64,000 bases of DNA from VRUE01 sp036265675 (GTDB lineage: Bacteria > Actinomycetota > Thermoleophilia > Solirubrobacterales > 70-9), in assembly GCA_036265675.1 (NCBI GenBank), contig DATAOP010000057.1, positions 4,966-68,965 of the forward strand, read 5' to 3'. A program made the position numbers and the translations under genes. The notes below the pieces were generated by a model that saw only the letters and a list, made by a program, of their open reading frames with translations, was not told where the DNA came from and made no database searches. Shown piece by piece: positions 1-8,271 of this stretch (position 1 is the first letter of the stretch; each line of letters begins with the position of its first letter).

Positions 1-919
1 AGCGGCGGTGGCGGTCGACCCAGGTCAGGAGGCGGCCGATGAAGGTCGGGTCGTCGCTGCCGACGACGCCGAACTCGGGCAGCGCGAACGGCTTCCTGTC
101 GTAGCGGCGGTAGAGGCCGGAGAGGCCCTTCCAGTCGGGGTTGTCCGAGTACATGTCGGTCCCGACCCAGTCGACGTACGCGTCGCCGGGGTAGAAGAAG
201 CGCGGGCGGTTCTGGGGCACGGTGGGCGAGCCCGCCGGCAGCGTGCTCCAGATGATCGCGACCGGCGCCCGCGGTAGTCCGCCGACGCTGCTTCGCAGCC
301 GCGGCAGGCCGGCCTCGTGGAGGCGCCGGTTGATGACGCTCCGCTTGCCGCCGCCGTGGACGATCACGTAGATGCGGCGGAAGGCGCGGATGTACTGGCG
401 CGGGCTGTGGGCGGCGTCGCGCCTGTGTCCGGCGCAGTCGTAGGCGGCCCAGACGTTGAGGCAGCGATTGGGCTCGCCGAGCGGGCGGATATAGGAGCGC
501 ATGTGCTTCGCCCAGAACAGCCTGTTGAGCCGGATCAGGTACTCGTCGCCTTCGCCACGGGCGATCGCGCGCGGCGAGATCAGCTCGTGGCCGTCGCGCT
601 TGTCGGCGGTCGAGATGTGCATCACCGGCCGCGCCCGCGCGTCCTGCCAGCGTTCGATCGAGTCCGGGAAGTCGGTCCCCCAGGTGCGGAAGGTCTCGAT
701 CAGCGCCGGATGCTTGTTGGTCAGCTTGCTGAAGGCGCCGAAGTCGGCCGGATCGCCGGTGTCGGAGATCCCGAAGAAGAGCTTCTTGCCCCGCGGGGCG
801 AGGTTTCCGGCGCCGGCCGCGGCGGGCAGGGCAGCGCAGAGCAGCGCCACGGCAAGGGCAGCGGCAAGTGCCGCGACTGTCGCTTTGGACCTCGAGGGGG
901 GCACTCCGAAGGACAACAC
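1..919 (-). CDS. Secreted clan GH-A (GH26-like) glycoside hydrolase, partial
   Basis: The reading frame runs off the left edge, so the C-terminus is missing. The N-terminus from a GTG at 919 (or GTG at 904) has a hydrophobic alanine/leucine-rich signal peptide. The mature part starts with KLFFGISDTGDPADF, like the (beta/alpha)8 fold of GH26 and related enzymes. A segment RPLGEPNR around residue 150 fits the acid/base glutamate after strand 4, and KPFALPEFGVVG near the left edge fits the nucleophile glutamate after strand 7. It probably cleaves a beta-linked polysaccharide outside the cell; the substrate cannot be told. The gene is divergent from the agmatinase-like gene, so the 115 bases between them hold both promoters. 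The family assignment is by motif only and another GH-A family is possible. Confidence 0.75.
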   Translation of the reverse strand, partial: MLSFGVPPSRSKATVAALAAALAVALLCAALPAAAGAGNLAPRGKKLFFGISDTGDPADFGAFSKLTNKHPALIETFRTWGTDFPDSIERWQDARARPVMHISTADKRDGHELISPRAIARGEGDEYLIRLNRLFWAKHMRSYIRPLGEPNRCLNVWAAYDCAGHRRDAAHSPRQYIRAFRRIYVIVHGGGKRSVINRRLHEAGLPRLRSSVGGLPRAPVAIIWSTLPAGSPTVPQNRPRFFYPGDAYVDWVGTDMYSDNPDWKGLSGLYRRYDRKPFALPEFGVVGSDDPTFIGRLLTWVDRHRR

Positions 920-963
920 GCTACGGAACCGATCGTCTCTGCCGCGGGCGTAGAGTTGCAGGG

Positions 964-1038
964 GTGAGCGCGGAGCGAGTAAGCGTCCATCTCTGTTTCT
1001 CCGCGCCGCGAGCAAAGCGCGAGGATTTGTTTACTTGA
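964..1038 (+). CDS. Mini-ORF copy 1 (24 codons) overlapping the next start
   Basis: GTG AGC GCG opens a 24-codon frame (VSAERVSVHLCFSAPRAKRE...) that ends in TGA at 1036-1038. The TTG start of the next gene is at 1035-1037, so stop and start overlap as TTGA, which is typical of translational coupling. A second copy at 14393-14464 has the same first eight residues after the start position (SAERVSV), the same CxxxAxRxKRE pattern, and the same stop/start overlap with pgi. Over the first 60 bases the two copies match at 48. No function is known to me. It could be a leader peptide, a mobile repeat that happens to be open, or the RNA may be what matters. The start is weakly supported by a GGGG just upstream. 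Confidence 0.5.
   Translation: MSAERVSVHLCFSAPRAKREDLFT
968..1023 (+). promoter_or_regulatory. Alternative hairpins in mini-ORF copy 1
   Basis: GCGCGGAG (968-975) is perfectly complementary to CTCCGCGC (999-1006). The CGCGC part of that second segment (1002-1006) can instead pair with GCGCG at 1017-1021. The third segment continues into GAGGA (1021-1025), the likely ribosome binding site of the TTG at 1035. So a translating ribosome in the mini-ORF could change which stem forms and expose or hide that site. No T-run follows, so translation control is more likely than termination. The pairing is read directly; the role is inference. Confidence 0.4.
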
Positions 1039-2000
1039 TCGATCCACTCGACCGCTGGCGCGAGCACGGGGAGAAGCCGGACTTCGCCGGCCTGCTCACC
1101 TTCGCCGGGCTCCCCTACACCGAGGACCCGGCGGAGCTCGAGGGCGTCGATGTCGCGATCGTCGGCGCGCCCACCGACGACCTCGTCTCCGATCGGCCCG
1201 GCGCGCGGTTCGGCCCGCGCGCGATCCGCGCCGCCGGCTGCCCTCCGGGGCCCCACCTCGAGGCCGGGGTCGACGCCGTCCAGGCGCTGCGGATCATCGA
1301 CTACGGTGACGCGCCGGTTCTACCCGCCGACCCGGTCGCGAGCCACGAGGCAATCGAGCGGACGGTCGGCGAGGTCGTCGACGCCGGTGCGATCCCGGTC
1401 GTCCTCGGCGGCGATCACAGCATCGCCGAGCCCGACATCCGCGCCTGCGCCGCCCATATCGGCGCCCCGGTCGGCCTCGTCCACTTCGACACCCACACCG
1501 ACACCGGCTCGATCGTCTTCGGGGTCAAGGTCTCCCACGGCACTCCGATGCGGAGGCTGGTCGAAGCCGGCCAGGTCGATCCCGCGCGCTACGTCCAGAT
1601 CGGCCTTCGCGGCTACTGGCCGGGCGAGGAGGAGTTCTCCTGGCAGCGCGACCAGGGGATCGAGAGCATCTTCATGCACGAGCTTCGCGATGCCGGCATC
1701 GAGGCGGCGGTCGAGCGGGCGGCCGAGGCGGTTGGCGACGGGCCGGTGTTCCTCTCGGTCGACATCGACGTCCTCGACCCGGCCTTCGCCCCCGGCACCG
1801 GCACCCCCGAGCCGGGCGGGATGACGACCGCCGAGCTGATGCGGGCGTGCCGCGAGCTCGCCGCCCGACTCGACCTCGTCGGGGCCGAGCTCGTCGAGGT
1901 GATCCCCACCGCGGTCGGCTCGGCCGACGTCACGGCCCTGGCCGGGGATCGGATCGTGCGCGAGATCCTGACCGGGATCGCGCTCCGTCGCAGCCGCTAG
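1035..2000 (+). CDS. Agmatinase/arginase-family ureohydrolase
   Basis: A 321-residue ureohydrolase, close to the usual agmatinase length. These enzymes use a binuclear manganese centre to hydrolyse a guanidino group to urea. The metal-binding motifs are present: GGDHS near residue 125, DTHTD near 152 (usually DAHxD) and DIDVLDPAFAPGTGTPEPGG near 243. The N-terminal part VDVAIVGAPTDDLVSDRPGARFGPR is typical. The TTG start at 1035 is chosen because GAGGA lies ten bases upstream and because it overlaps the stop of the mini-ORF. Substrate may be agmatine, guanidinobutyrate or another guanidine; the sequence alone does not decide. The next gene starts 63 bases downstream with its own ribosome binding site. 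Confidence 0.85.
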   Translation: MIDPLDRWREHGEKPDFAGLLTFAGLPYTEDPAELEGVDVAIVGAPTDDLVSDRPGARFGPRAIRAAGCPPGPHLEAGVDAVQALRIIDYGDAPVLPADPVASHEAIERTVGEVVDAGAIPVVLGGDHSIAEPDIRACAAHIGAPVGLVHFDTHTDTGSIVFGVKVSHGTPMRRLVEAGQVDPARYVQIGLRGYWPGEEEFSWQRDQGIESIFMHELRDAGIEAAVERAAEAVGDGPVFLSVDIDVLDPAFAPGTGTPEPGGMTTAELMRACRELAARLDLVGAELVEVIPTAVGSADVTALAGDRIVREILTGIALRRSR

Positions 2001-2063
2001 ACCGGCAGTTTGGAGCTGCTCGAATTCGGGGACAGGGAGACCTCAGCAACCGAAGGAGCAGAG

Positions 2064-2339
2064 ATGTCCACGATTGCGATCATCGCCATCATCGTCGGCG
2101 CGATCATCGTCCTCGCGATCCTGATCTCGACGGCGCGCAAAACCGGTAAGCGACGCCAGCTCGGGCACGAGCAGGAGCGGGCGCAGCACGACGACGCGCG
2201 ACACCACCGTGAGCGGGCCCAGGAGAGCCGCACCGAGGCCGCGATCGCCGAGGAGCGGGCCGAGCGCGCCAAGGTCGAAGCGGACCTCGACGAGGAGCGG
2301 GCGAGCCGGCGCGAGCAGGAGCTGGGCAGCGAACGCTAG
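2064..2339 (+). CDS. Small membrane-anchored coiled-coil protein
   Basis: A 91-residue protein. An N-terminal membrane helix (residues 3-22, rich in Ile, Ala and Val) is followed by about 65 highly charged residues rich in Glu, Arg, Ala and Gln. That part is predicted to be a long helix or coiled coil. ATG at 2064 is chosen over upstream starts because AAGGAG (2053-2058) sits at the right distance. The tail is probably cytoplasmic, as the basic residues RKTGKRR follow the helix. Its last four bases overlap the 3' end of zwf on the other strand. I do not recognise a family; a stress or envelope role would be a guess. Confidence 0.7.
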   Translation: MSTIAIIAIIVGAIIVLAILISTARKTGKRRQLGHEQERAQHDDARHHRERAQESRTEAAIAEERAERAKVEADLDEERASRREQELGSER

Positions 2340-3745
2340 GGCAGCCAGGGACCTCGCCACTGGCAGATCCCGCGGGTGAGCTTGTCGGCCTGTTTCGGGC
2401 CCCAGGTGCCGGGCTCGTACTGGTAGGCCCGACCGGGTTTCTCGAGCAGCGGCTCGACGATCCGCCAGGTCTCCTCGACAGCGTCCTCGCGGGTGAACAG
2501 TTCGGTCCGCCCGGCGAGGGCGTCGCCGAGCAGCCGCTCGTAGGGCTCGGGGTCGCCGCCGGGTTCCTTTTCGAACAGGACCTCGAGGTCGGCCGGCTCG
2601 AACGCCTCCTCGCCGGCTTCCTTGGCGAAGAGCCGGATCCGTGAGCCCGGGTCCGGCTCGATCCGGACCGTCAGCTGGTTCGGTTCGGGCAGCTTGCCGC
2701 CGCCGACGCCCAGCCGTGGCGGCCGGTCGAAGACGACGTTCACCTCGCTCGCCTTGGTCGGCATGCACTTGCCGGCCCGGATGAAGAACGGGACGCCGCT
2801 CCAGCGCCAGTTGTCGATCTCGAGCTCGACCGCCGCGAAGGTCTCGGTGGTCGAGTCAGGCGCGACGTCCTTGACGTCGTGGTAGCCGACGTACTGGCCG
2901 CGGACGTACTGCTTCGGGTCGGCGGCCCGGACCGCCTTGAACAGCTCGAGCTTCTTGTCGCGCACCGAGTCGGGCTGGTTTCCCGAGGGCGGCTCCATCG
3001 CGATCAGCGAGAGGACCTGGAGCGCGTGGTTCTGGACCACGTCCCGCAGCGCCCCGACCGAGTCGTAGAAGCGGCCGCGGTCATCGACGCCGAAGTCCTC
3101 GGCGATCGTCATCTGCACGTGCGAGACGTACTGGCGTTTCCAGACCGGCTCGAGGATCGCGTTGGCGAACCGGAGGTAGGTGATGTCCATCACCGGCTCC
3201 TTGCCGAGGTAGTGGTCGATCCGCAGGATCTGGTCCTCGCTCAGCACCTGCTGCAGCTCGGCGTTGAGCTCCCTCGCCGAGTCGAGGTCGTGACCGAACG
3301 GCTTCTCGATCACGACCCTCGCGTCGTCGACGACGAGATCGGCGCTGCCGAGGCCCTCGACCACGGTCGCGAACAGCGACGGCGGCACCTCGAGGTAGAA
3401 CACCGGCCGCTTCGGCTTCCCGAGCTCCTTCGCGACGCGCTTGAAGGTGTCGGCGTCGGCGTAGTCGCCCTGGACGTAGGAGATCCGCTCGGCGAAACGC
3501 TTGAAGACGTCCTCGTCCGGGTCCTTGACGGTCTCGGCAATCGACTCGCGGGCATGCTCGCGCAGCTGCTCGACGCTCCAGTCGTCGATTGCGACGCCGA
3601 CGATCCGGCAGGCGAGCTTTTCGCGGGCCTCGAGGTGGTAGAGGGCGCGGAAGGTCATTTTCCGCGCCAGGTCGCCGGTGATCCCGAAGATCGCCAGCAC
3701 GTCGGCGCCCCCGTCCTTCCGGCTCTTCGCGGCCTGGCTCGCCAT
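2336..3745 (-). CDS. zwf: Glucose-6-phosphate 1-dehydrogenase
   Basis: A 469-residue protein, normal for the family. It oxidises glucose-6-phosphate to 6-phosphoglucono-lactone with NADP, the entry step of the oxidative pentose phosphate pathway. FGITGDLARK near residues 20-29 is the nucleotide-binding loop, EKPFGHD lies at 147-153, and RIDHYLGKE at 175-183 is the active-site signature with the catalytic histidine and lysine. It is divergent from gnd, with 38 bases between the two starts, so the two oxidative-branch dehydrogenases probably share a control region. The short MASQAAKSRKDGG N-terminus before the Rossmann fold makes ATG at 3745 the likely start. Confidence 0.97.
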   Translation of the reverse strand: MASQAAKSRKDGGADVLAIFGITGDLARKMTFRALYHLEAREKLACRIVGVAIDDWSVEQLREHARESIAETVKDPDEDVFKRFAERISYVQGDYADADTFKRVAKELGKPKRPVFYLEVPPSLFATVVEGLGSADLVVDDARVVIEKPFGHDLDSARELNAELQQVLSEDQILRIDHYLGKEPVMDITYLRFANAILEPVWKRQYVSHVQMTIAEDFGVDDRGRFYDSVGALRDVVQNHALQVLSLIAMEPPSGNQPDSVRDKKLELFKAVRAADPKQYVRGQYVGYHDVKDVAPDSTTETFAAVELEIDNWRWSGVPFFIRAGKCMPTKASEVNVVFDRPPRLGVGGGKLPEPNQLTVRIEPDPGSRIRLFAKEAGEEAFEPADLEVLFEKEPGGDPEPYERLLGDALAGRTELFTREDAVEETWRIVEPLLEKPGRAYQYEPGTWGPKQADKLTRGICQWRGPWLP

Positions 3746-3783
3746 CGGCTCGCAGGCTACCCCAGTGACATAGGGTTCAGAAC

Positions 3784-4800
3784 ATGGAGATCGGGATCGT
3801 CGGACTCGGTCGGATGGGCGCGAACATGGCGCGGCGGCTGATGGGAGACGACCACCGCTGCGTCGTCTACGACGTCAACGCCGACGCTGTCTCGACCCTC
3901 GCCGGCGACGGCGCCGACGGAGCCGGCTCGCTCCAGAAGCTGGCCTCGATGCTCTCCGCTCCGCGGGCTGTCTGGGTGATGGTCCCGTCCGGTGAGATCA
4001 CCGAGAAGACGGTCGGCGACGTCGCCGCAGTCCTCGAGCCGGGCGACGCGATCATCGACGGCGGCAACTCCTACTACCGCGACGACATCCGCCGAGCCGA
4101 GATGCTGAGCGAAAAGGGGATCGACTTCGTCGATTGCGGCACTAGCGGCGGCGTCTTCGGCCTCGAGCGCGGCTACTGCCTGATGATCGGCGGCCCTGAC
4201 GGGGCGGTGCAGCGCCTCGACCCGATCTTCGCCAGCCTCGCCCCAGGGGTCGAGGCGGCGGAGCGCACAGCGGGCCGCGACGGCGACCCCTCGCCGTCGG
4301 AGAACGGCTATCTGCACTGCGGCCCGAACGGGGCCGGGCACTTCGTGAAGATGGTCCACAACGGGATCGAGTACGGGATGATGGCCGCCTACGCCGAGGG
4401 CCTCAACATCCTCAAGAACGCCAACGCCGGCAAGGTCGAGCGCGAGGCCGACGCCGAGACCGCGCCGCTCGAGCAGCCCGAGTACTACCAGTACGACATC
4501 GACATCCCCGAGGTGGCCGAGGTCTGGCGGCGGGGCAGCGTCGTCGGGTCCTGGCTGCTCGACCTGACCGCGGCGTCATTGCAGGAATCGCCCGACCTCT
4601 CCGACTTCGCCGGCCGCGTCTCCGATTCCGGCGAGGGGCGCTGGACCTCGATCGCCGCGATCGACGAGGGCGTCCCGTCCCCGGTCCTGACCGCGGCGCT
4701 CTTCGAGCGCTTCTACTCGCGCGGCCTCGGCGATTTCGGCGACCGGGTGCTGTCGGCGATGCGCAAGCAGTTCGGCGGGCACGTAGAGAAGAAGGACTGA
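3784..4800 (+). CDS. gnd: 6-phosphogluconate dehydrogenase, short form
   Basis: A 338-residue decarboxylating 6-phosphogluconate dehydrogenase. It makes ribulose-5-phosphate, CO2 and NAD(P)H. The N-terminal GIVGLGRMGANMARRL is the Rossmann dinucleotide-binding motif. GTSGGVFGLERGYCLMIGG and GHFVKMVHNGIEYGMM carry the substrate-binding and catalytic residues (Lys and Asn of KMVHN). At 338 residues it belongs to the short bacterial group rather than the 470-residue E. coli type; short forms are often NAD-dependent, which is not decided here. It starts 38 bases from the divergent zwf, and pgl follows five bases after its stop, so gnd and pgl are probably co-transcribed. Confidence 0.95.
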   Translation: MEIGIVGLGRMGANMARRLMGDDHRCVVYDVNADAVSTLAGDGADGAGSLQKLASMLSAPRAVWVMVPSGEITEKTVGDVAAVLEPGDAIIDGGNSYYRDDIRRAEMLSEKGIDFVDCGTSGGVFGLERGYCLMIGGPDGAVQRLDPIFASLAPGVEAAERTAGRDGDPSPSENGYLHCGPNGAGHFVKMVHNGIEYGMMAAYAEGLNILKNANAGKVEREADAETAPLEQPEYYQYDIDIPEVAEVWRRGSVVGSWLLDLTAASLQESPDLSDFAGRVSDSGEGRWTSIAAIDEGVPSPVLTAALFERFYSRGLGDFGDRVLSAMRKQFGGHVEKKD

Positions 4801-4805
4801 AGCCG

Positions 4806-5483
4806 GTGGGCTTGGAGCTCGAGGTCGTCGCCGATGATCGGGCGGCCGCGCGGCGCGGCGCCGAGCTGATCGCCGCCGCCGGCAGCTCGGCGGTCGCAGA
4901 GCGGGGGATCTTCGAGCTGGCGGTGAGCGGCGGCCGGACGCCTTGGGCGATGCTCGCGATCCTCGGCGACCTCGATGAGATGCCCTGGGCGGAGACCGAG
5001 CTGTTCCAGGTCGACGAGCGGGTCGCGGCGCCGGGCAGCGAGGACCGCAACCTGACCCACCTCGTCCTCGGGCTCTCGCTCGATCACCAGTCGGCGCTGC
5101 GGCCGATGCCGGTCACCCAGCGCGACCTCGACGCCGCCGCGCACGAGTACGAATCCTCGCTGCCGGATCCGCTCGACCTCGTCCACCTCGGCCTCGGGCC
5201 CGACGGCCACACCGCCTCGCTCGTCCCCGGCGACGCCGTCCTCGACGTCAGCGGCCGCCGCGTCGCGGTCACCGACGGCGATTACCAGGGACACCGCAGG
5301 ATGACGATCACGTACCCGGCGATCGCCGCCGCCCGCCGCGTTCTCTGGCTCGTCACCGGCGAGGAGAAGCGCGAGCCGCTGGCCAAGCTCCTCGCCGGCG
5401 ACGACGCGATCCCCGCCGGCCGTGTCGCCAACGACGACATGGTCGTCGTCGCCGACGAGGCCGCCGCCGGGCGCGCGGCCTAA
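4806..5483 (+). CDS. pgl: 6-phosphogluconolactonase
   Basis: A 225-residue DevB/Pgl-type lactonase that hydrolyses 6-phosphogluconolactone to 6-phosphogluconate, the step between Zwf and Gnd. SGGRTPWAML, ETELFQVDERVAAPGSEDRN and LGLGPDGHTASLVPGD are the family's phosphate- and substrate-binding motifs. It starts with GTG at 4806, five bases after the gnd stop, which suggests one transcript. Its stop is three bases from the convergent FAD oxidase gene, so there is no room for a terminator between them. Confidence 0.93.
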   Translation: MGLELEVVADDRAAARRGAELIAAAGSSAVAERGIFELAVSGGRTPWAMLAILGDLDEMPWAETELFQVDERVAAPGSEDRNLTHLVLGLSLDHQSALRPMPVTQRDLDAAAHEYESSLPDPLDLVHLGLGPDGHTASLVPGDAVLDVSGRRVAVTDGDYQGHRRMTITYPAIAAARRVLWLVTGEEKREPLAKLLAGDDAIPAGRVANDDMVVVADEAAAGRAA

Positions 5484-5485
5484 CG

Positions 5486-6850
5486 TCAGCCGGTCAGCTC
5501 CAGCGCGTGGTTGGCGATCACGCGGCGGTTCGGGTCCCACCTCTCCTTGACCTCGCGCAGACGCTCGCAGACATCGGCCGGGAGGATGTTGTCGACGTGC
5601 TTCGGCCGGTCACTGAAGTTGAAGTAGGCGCCGTCGGCGCCCCAGGGTGCCATCGTCTCCTCGATCCGGTTGATGTGGGCGGGGATCGCCTCGCCGAGCT
5701 CGGGCGTCATCGGCATCCCGACGCTGTACAACACGAACTGGGCGTCGAGCTTCGAGAGCGCGCCGCCGTTCTCGTCCTCGCGGCCGAGCGCGCCGCCGAC
5801 GTGGCGCAGCTCGCTCAGCAGCAGCGGCGAGCCGGAGTCGATCCCGGCGACTCCGACCCAGGCGTCGATCGCCTCGTCCGGGAGCCCGCGCAGCGTCATC
5901 CCGTCGCCGATTCCGGGAACCGGGTTCTCGGGGTCCATGTGGATGAAGCTGAGGCCCGCGGTCGGCATCAAGTCGAAGCTGTCCATGATCGGCTCGCCGA
6001 TCGCGCGCAGCGGCGCCAGCAGGGCGTCGCCATCCTCCTTCGACCCGATGAAGGCGCCGTCGATCGTCAGCAGCGGCTTCCCGCGCAGCGGCTCCGGCAC
6101 ATCCGGAATCGGCGGCGGGGTGACGAAGCGGACGACGGACGTGAACTCCTCCGGCGCCTCGGCCGCCCAGTCGCGGTAGGCGCGGACCGCGTCGGCGCCG
6201 ACCTCGGCGGGGAAGATCAGGATCCCGCCGTAGGCCTCGGCCAGCGGCAGGAGCCTGACGTGCAGGGCGGTGACGAGGGCGTAGCTGCCGCCGCCTCCGC
6301 GCAGCGCCCAGAACAGGTCCGGGTCGTTCTCGGCGTCGACCGTGCGGGCCTCGCCCTCGGCGGTGACCAGCTCGATCGCGATGACCCGGTTGCAGGCGAA
6401 CCCGTGCCGGCGCCCGAACCAGCTCAGCCCGCCGCCGAGCGTGAACCCGGTCACCCCGACGTCGGGCGACGAGCCCGGCATGTAGACGAGCCCGTGCTCG
6501 TTGGCTGCTTTGCCGAGCTCGGCCGAGAGGACGCCGGCCTCCACCCGCGCCGTCTCGGTCTCGGGCTCGATCTCGATCCCGCGGAGCTTCTGGGTCTTGA
6601 CCAGGATCGCGCCGTCGAGCGCGTCGGCCAGCGGGCCGGCGCCGTGCCCGGTTCCCTGTCCGGCGATGTTGAGGCCGTTCTCGGCCGCGAAGCGCGCGAC
6701 CGTGGCGACGTCGCCGGCGCTCTCGACGATCGCGACGGCGGCCGGGCGCTGGTCGGCGTCGAGATTCCAGGCCGCGCGCGCCTCGTCCCAGTCGGCGTCG
6801 CCGGGCGTGGCGATCCTGCCGTCGATCGCGAGCGCATCGAAGTCAGTCAA
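5486..6850 (-). CDS. FAD-linked oxidase, BBE-type (first of two)
   Basis: A 454-residue flavoprotein of the PCMH/berberine-bridge-enzyme group. The FAD-binding part covers about residues 30-210. GQGTGHGAG near residue 62 carries the histidine that usually bonds FAD covalently, and the segment SSPDVGVTGFTLGGGLSWFG near 130 lacks the cysteine seen in doubly linked plant enzymes. The C-terminal WDPNRRV is typical of the BBE domain. The TTG start at 6850 is preceded by AAAGGAGC, which also covers the end of rpiA; one base separates the rpiA stop from this start, so the two are co-transcribed. Substrate unknown; carbohydrate or alcohol oxidation is plausible. A second member lies at 28086-29465. 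Confidence 0.85.
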   Translation of the reverse strand: MTDFDALAIDGRIATPGDADWDEARAAWNLDADQRPAAVAIVESAGDVATVARFAAENGLNIAGQGTGHGAGPLADALDGAILVKTQKLRGIEIEPETETARVEAGVLSAELGKAANEHGLVYMPGSSPDVGVTGFTLGGGLSWFGRRHGFACNRVIAIELVTAEGEARTVDAENDPDLFWALRGGGGSYALVTALHVRLLPLAEAYGGILIFPAEVGADAVRAYRDWAAEAPEEFTSVVRFVTPPPIPDVPEPLRGKPLLTIDGAFIGSKEDGDALLAPLRAIGEPIMDSFDLMPTAGLSFIHMDPENPVPGIGDGMTLRGLPDEAIDAWVGVAGIDSGSPLLLSELRHVGGALGREDENGGALSKLDAQFVLYSVGMPMTPELGEAIPAHINRIEETMAPWGADGAYFNFSDRPKHVDNILPADVCERLREVKERWDPNRRVIANHALELTG

Positions 6851-6851
6851 T

Positions 6852-7511
6852 TCAGCTCCTTTCCCTGAGTTTCGAGTGATCCACCGAGCCTCCCCTGCCG
6901 ATCACTAGGTCGGTGACCATATCCGCCGGGAAGAGGCCGTGGGCAGCGACCCCGGGATCGGCCTCGAGGCGGGCGGCGAGGGCCGCCGGATCCCCCAGAT
7001 TGGCGCCTCGGTAGTCGGCGATGACACCGTCGTCCGGGCTGCGCGGGGCGTCGCGGAGCTCGACCTCGGGCCCGAGCCGGGCGAGAGTCGAGGGCAGGCC
7101 GAACGCGAACAGCTCGAGCGGGACCGGCGCGCTCAACGAGTCGACCGGCTTGCTCGAGTCGGCGATGACGACGAAGCGGCGCGCCGCCGCGGCGACGATC
7201 TTCTCGCGCAGGTGGGCGCCGCCGCCGCCCTTGATCAGCCACCCGTCGGGAGTGACCTGGTCGGTCCCATCGATCCCGATGTCGAGGCTCTCGAGCGAGC
7301 CGAACTCCTCGACCGGGATCCCGAGGCCGCGCGCCTGCTCCTCGGTCGCGACCGAGGTGGCCACGCAGCGGATCCGAGTGAGCTGCCGGCGGGCCAGCGC
7401 CGGCAACAGGTGGGCGACGGTCGAGCCGGTGCCGAGTCCGACGGCCATCCCGTCCTCGACCAGCTCGGCGGCGGCCTCGGCGGCGAGTCGCTTCTCGTCG
7501 TCGGCTGACAC
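6852..7511 (-). CDS. rpiA: Ribose-5-phosphate isomerase A
   Basis: A 219-residue RpiA that interconverts ribulose-5-phosphate and ribose-5-phosphate. The motifs GLGTGSTVAHLL, GIDGTDQVTPDG and LIKGGGGAHLREK give the phosphate-binding loop, the catalytic aspartate pair and the lysine. The frame stays open far upstream, but GTG at 7511 (VSADDEKRL) begins the conserved fold. An earlier start would run through the divergent FHA gene, whose start is 27 bases away. The FAD oxidase gene follows after one base. The gene completes the oxidative branch next to zwf, gnd and pgl. Confidence 0.93.
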   Translation of the reverse strand: MSADDEKRLAAEAAAELVEDGMAVGLGTGSTVAHLLPALARRQLTRIRCVATSVATEEQARGLGIPVEEFGSLESLDIGIDGTDQVTPDGWLIKGGGGAHLREKIVAAAARRFVVIADSSKPVDSLSAPVPLELFAFGLPSTLARLGPEVELRDAPRSPDDGVIADYRGANLGDPAALAARLEADPGVAAHGLFPADMVTDLVIGRGGSVDHSKLRERS

Positions 7512-7538
7512 CGCCCCGGACTCTATTCTCGTTTTTCG

Positions 7539-8126
7539 ATGGAGGCACGGATCTGGCTCATCGGGGAGGGCGGGGAGCCGCGCTCGATTCCGCTGCCCGA
7601 GGGCCGGACCGTGATCGGCCGCGACCCCGATGCCGACCTCTCGATCGAGGACGAGGCGGTCTCCTGGAACCACCTCGAGATCGAGAATCGCGGCGGGGTC
7701 CTGATGGCGACCGACCTCGACAGCCGCAACGGGACCGCGCTCAACGGTGAGCCGCTCGACCGCCCGCGCCGGCTGCGGGACGGCGACGCGCTGATGATCG
7801 GCAACCGGCGCCTCGAAGTCTCCGACCCAGTGCCGGGGCGGGCCGGGCAGACGGTGGCCGCGGCGGCTCCGGCGGTGGCCCTGAGCGAGGAGGAGCGCGC
7901 GACTGCCGCTGCGCTCGTCGCTCCGTACCGGAGCGAGGGGGCGTTTGCCGGGCGCCCGGCGACCAGGGCGGAGATCGCGGAGGCGCTCCACGTCAGCGAG
8001 CGGACCGCACAGCGGCGGCTCGACGCGCTCGCGGCGAAGCTCGACGTCTCGGGCGAGGCCGGCCGCGACCGGCCGCGCCAAATCGCCGCCCGCGTCATCG
8101 AGCTCGGGCTCGATCGCGCTCGGTAG
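7539..8126 (+). CDS. FHA-domain protein with C-terminal helix-turn-helix
   Basis: A 195-residue two-domain protein. Residues 5-95 form an FHA domain, a phosphothreonine-binding module: TVIGRDPDADLSI, then VSWNHLEI (the usual S-R-x-H has a Trp in place of Arg) and LDSRNGTALNG. After an alanine-rich linker, residues 110-195 contain a helix-turn-helix (RAEIAEALHVSERTAQRRL) like those of LuxR/sigma-type DNA-binding domains. It is therefore probably a transcription factor whose activity depends on binding a phosphorylated protein. A Ser/Thr kinase gene lies two genes downstream and is the obvious candidate partner; that link is inference. It is divergent from rpiA. Confidence 0.8.
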   Translation: MEARIWLIGEGGEPRSIPLPEGRTVIGRDPDADLSIEDEAVSWNHLEIENRGGVLMATDLDSRNGTALNGEPLDRPRRLRDGDALMIGNRRLEVSDPVPGRAGQTVAAAAPAVALSEEERATAAALVAPYRSEGAFAGRPATRAEIAEALHVSERTAQRRLDALAAKLDVSGEAGRDRPRQIAARVIELGLDRAR

Positions 8127-8271
8127 AGCTCGGCCTCGATCGGGCTCGCCGGCACTCATGGCCCGGACCGGGTCAAACGCGGCCCGGTTGGTGGCGCCGC
8201 TGTCGTTGGCGCGCACGCTCGCGCGGCCGACCATCGGCGGGCAGATGCAAATCACTTCGAAAGGGACACCG

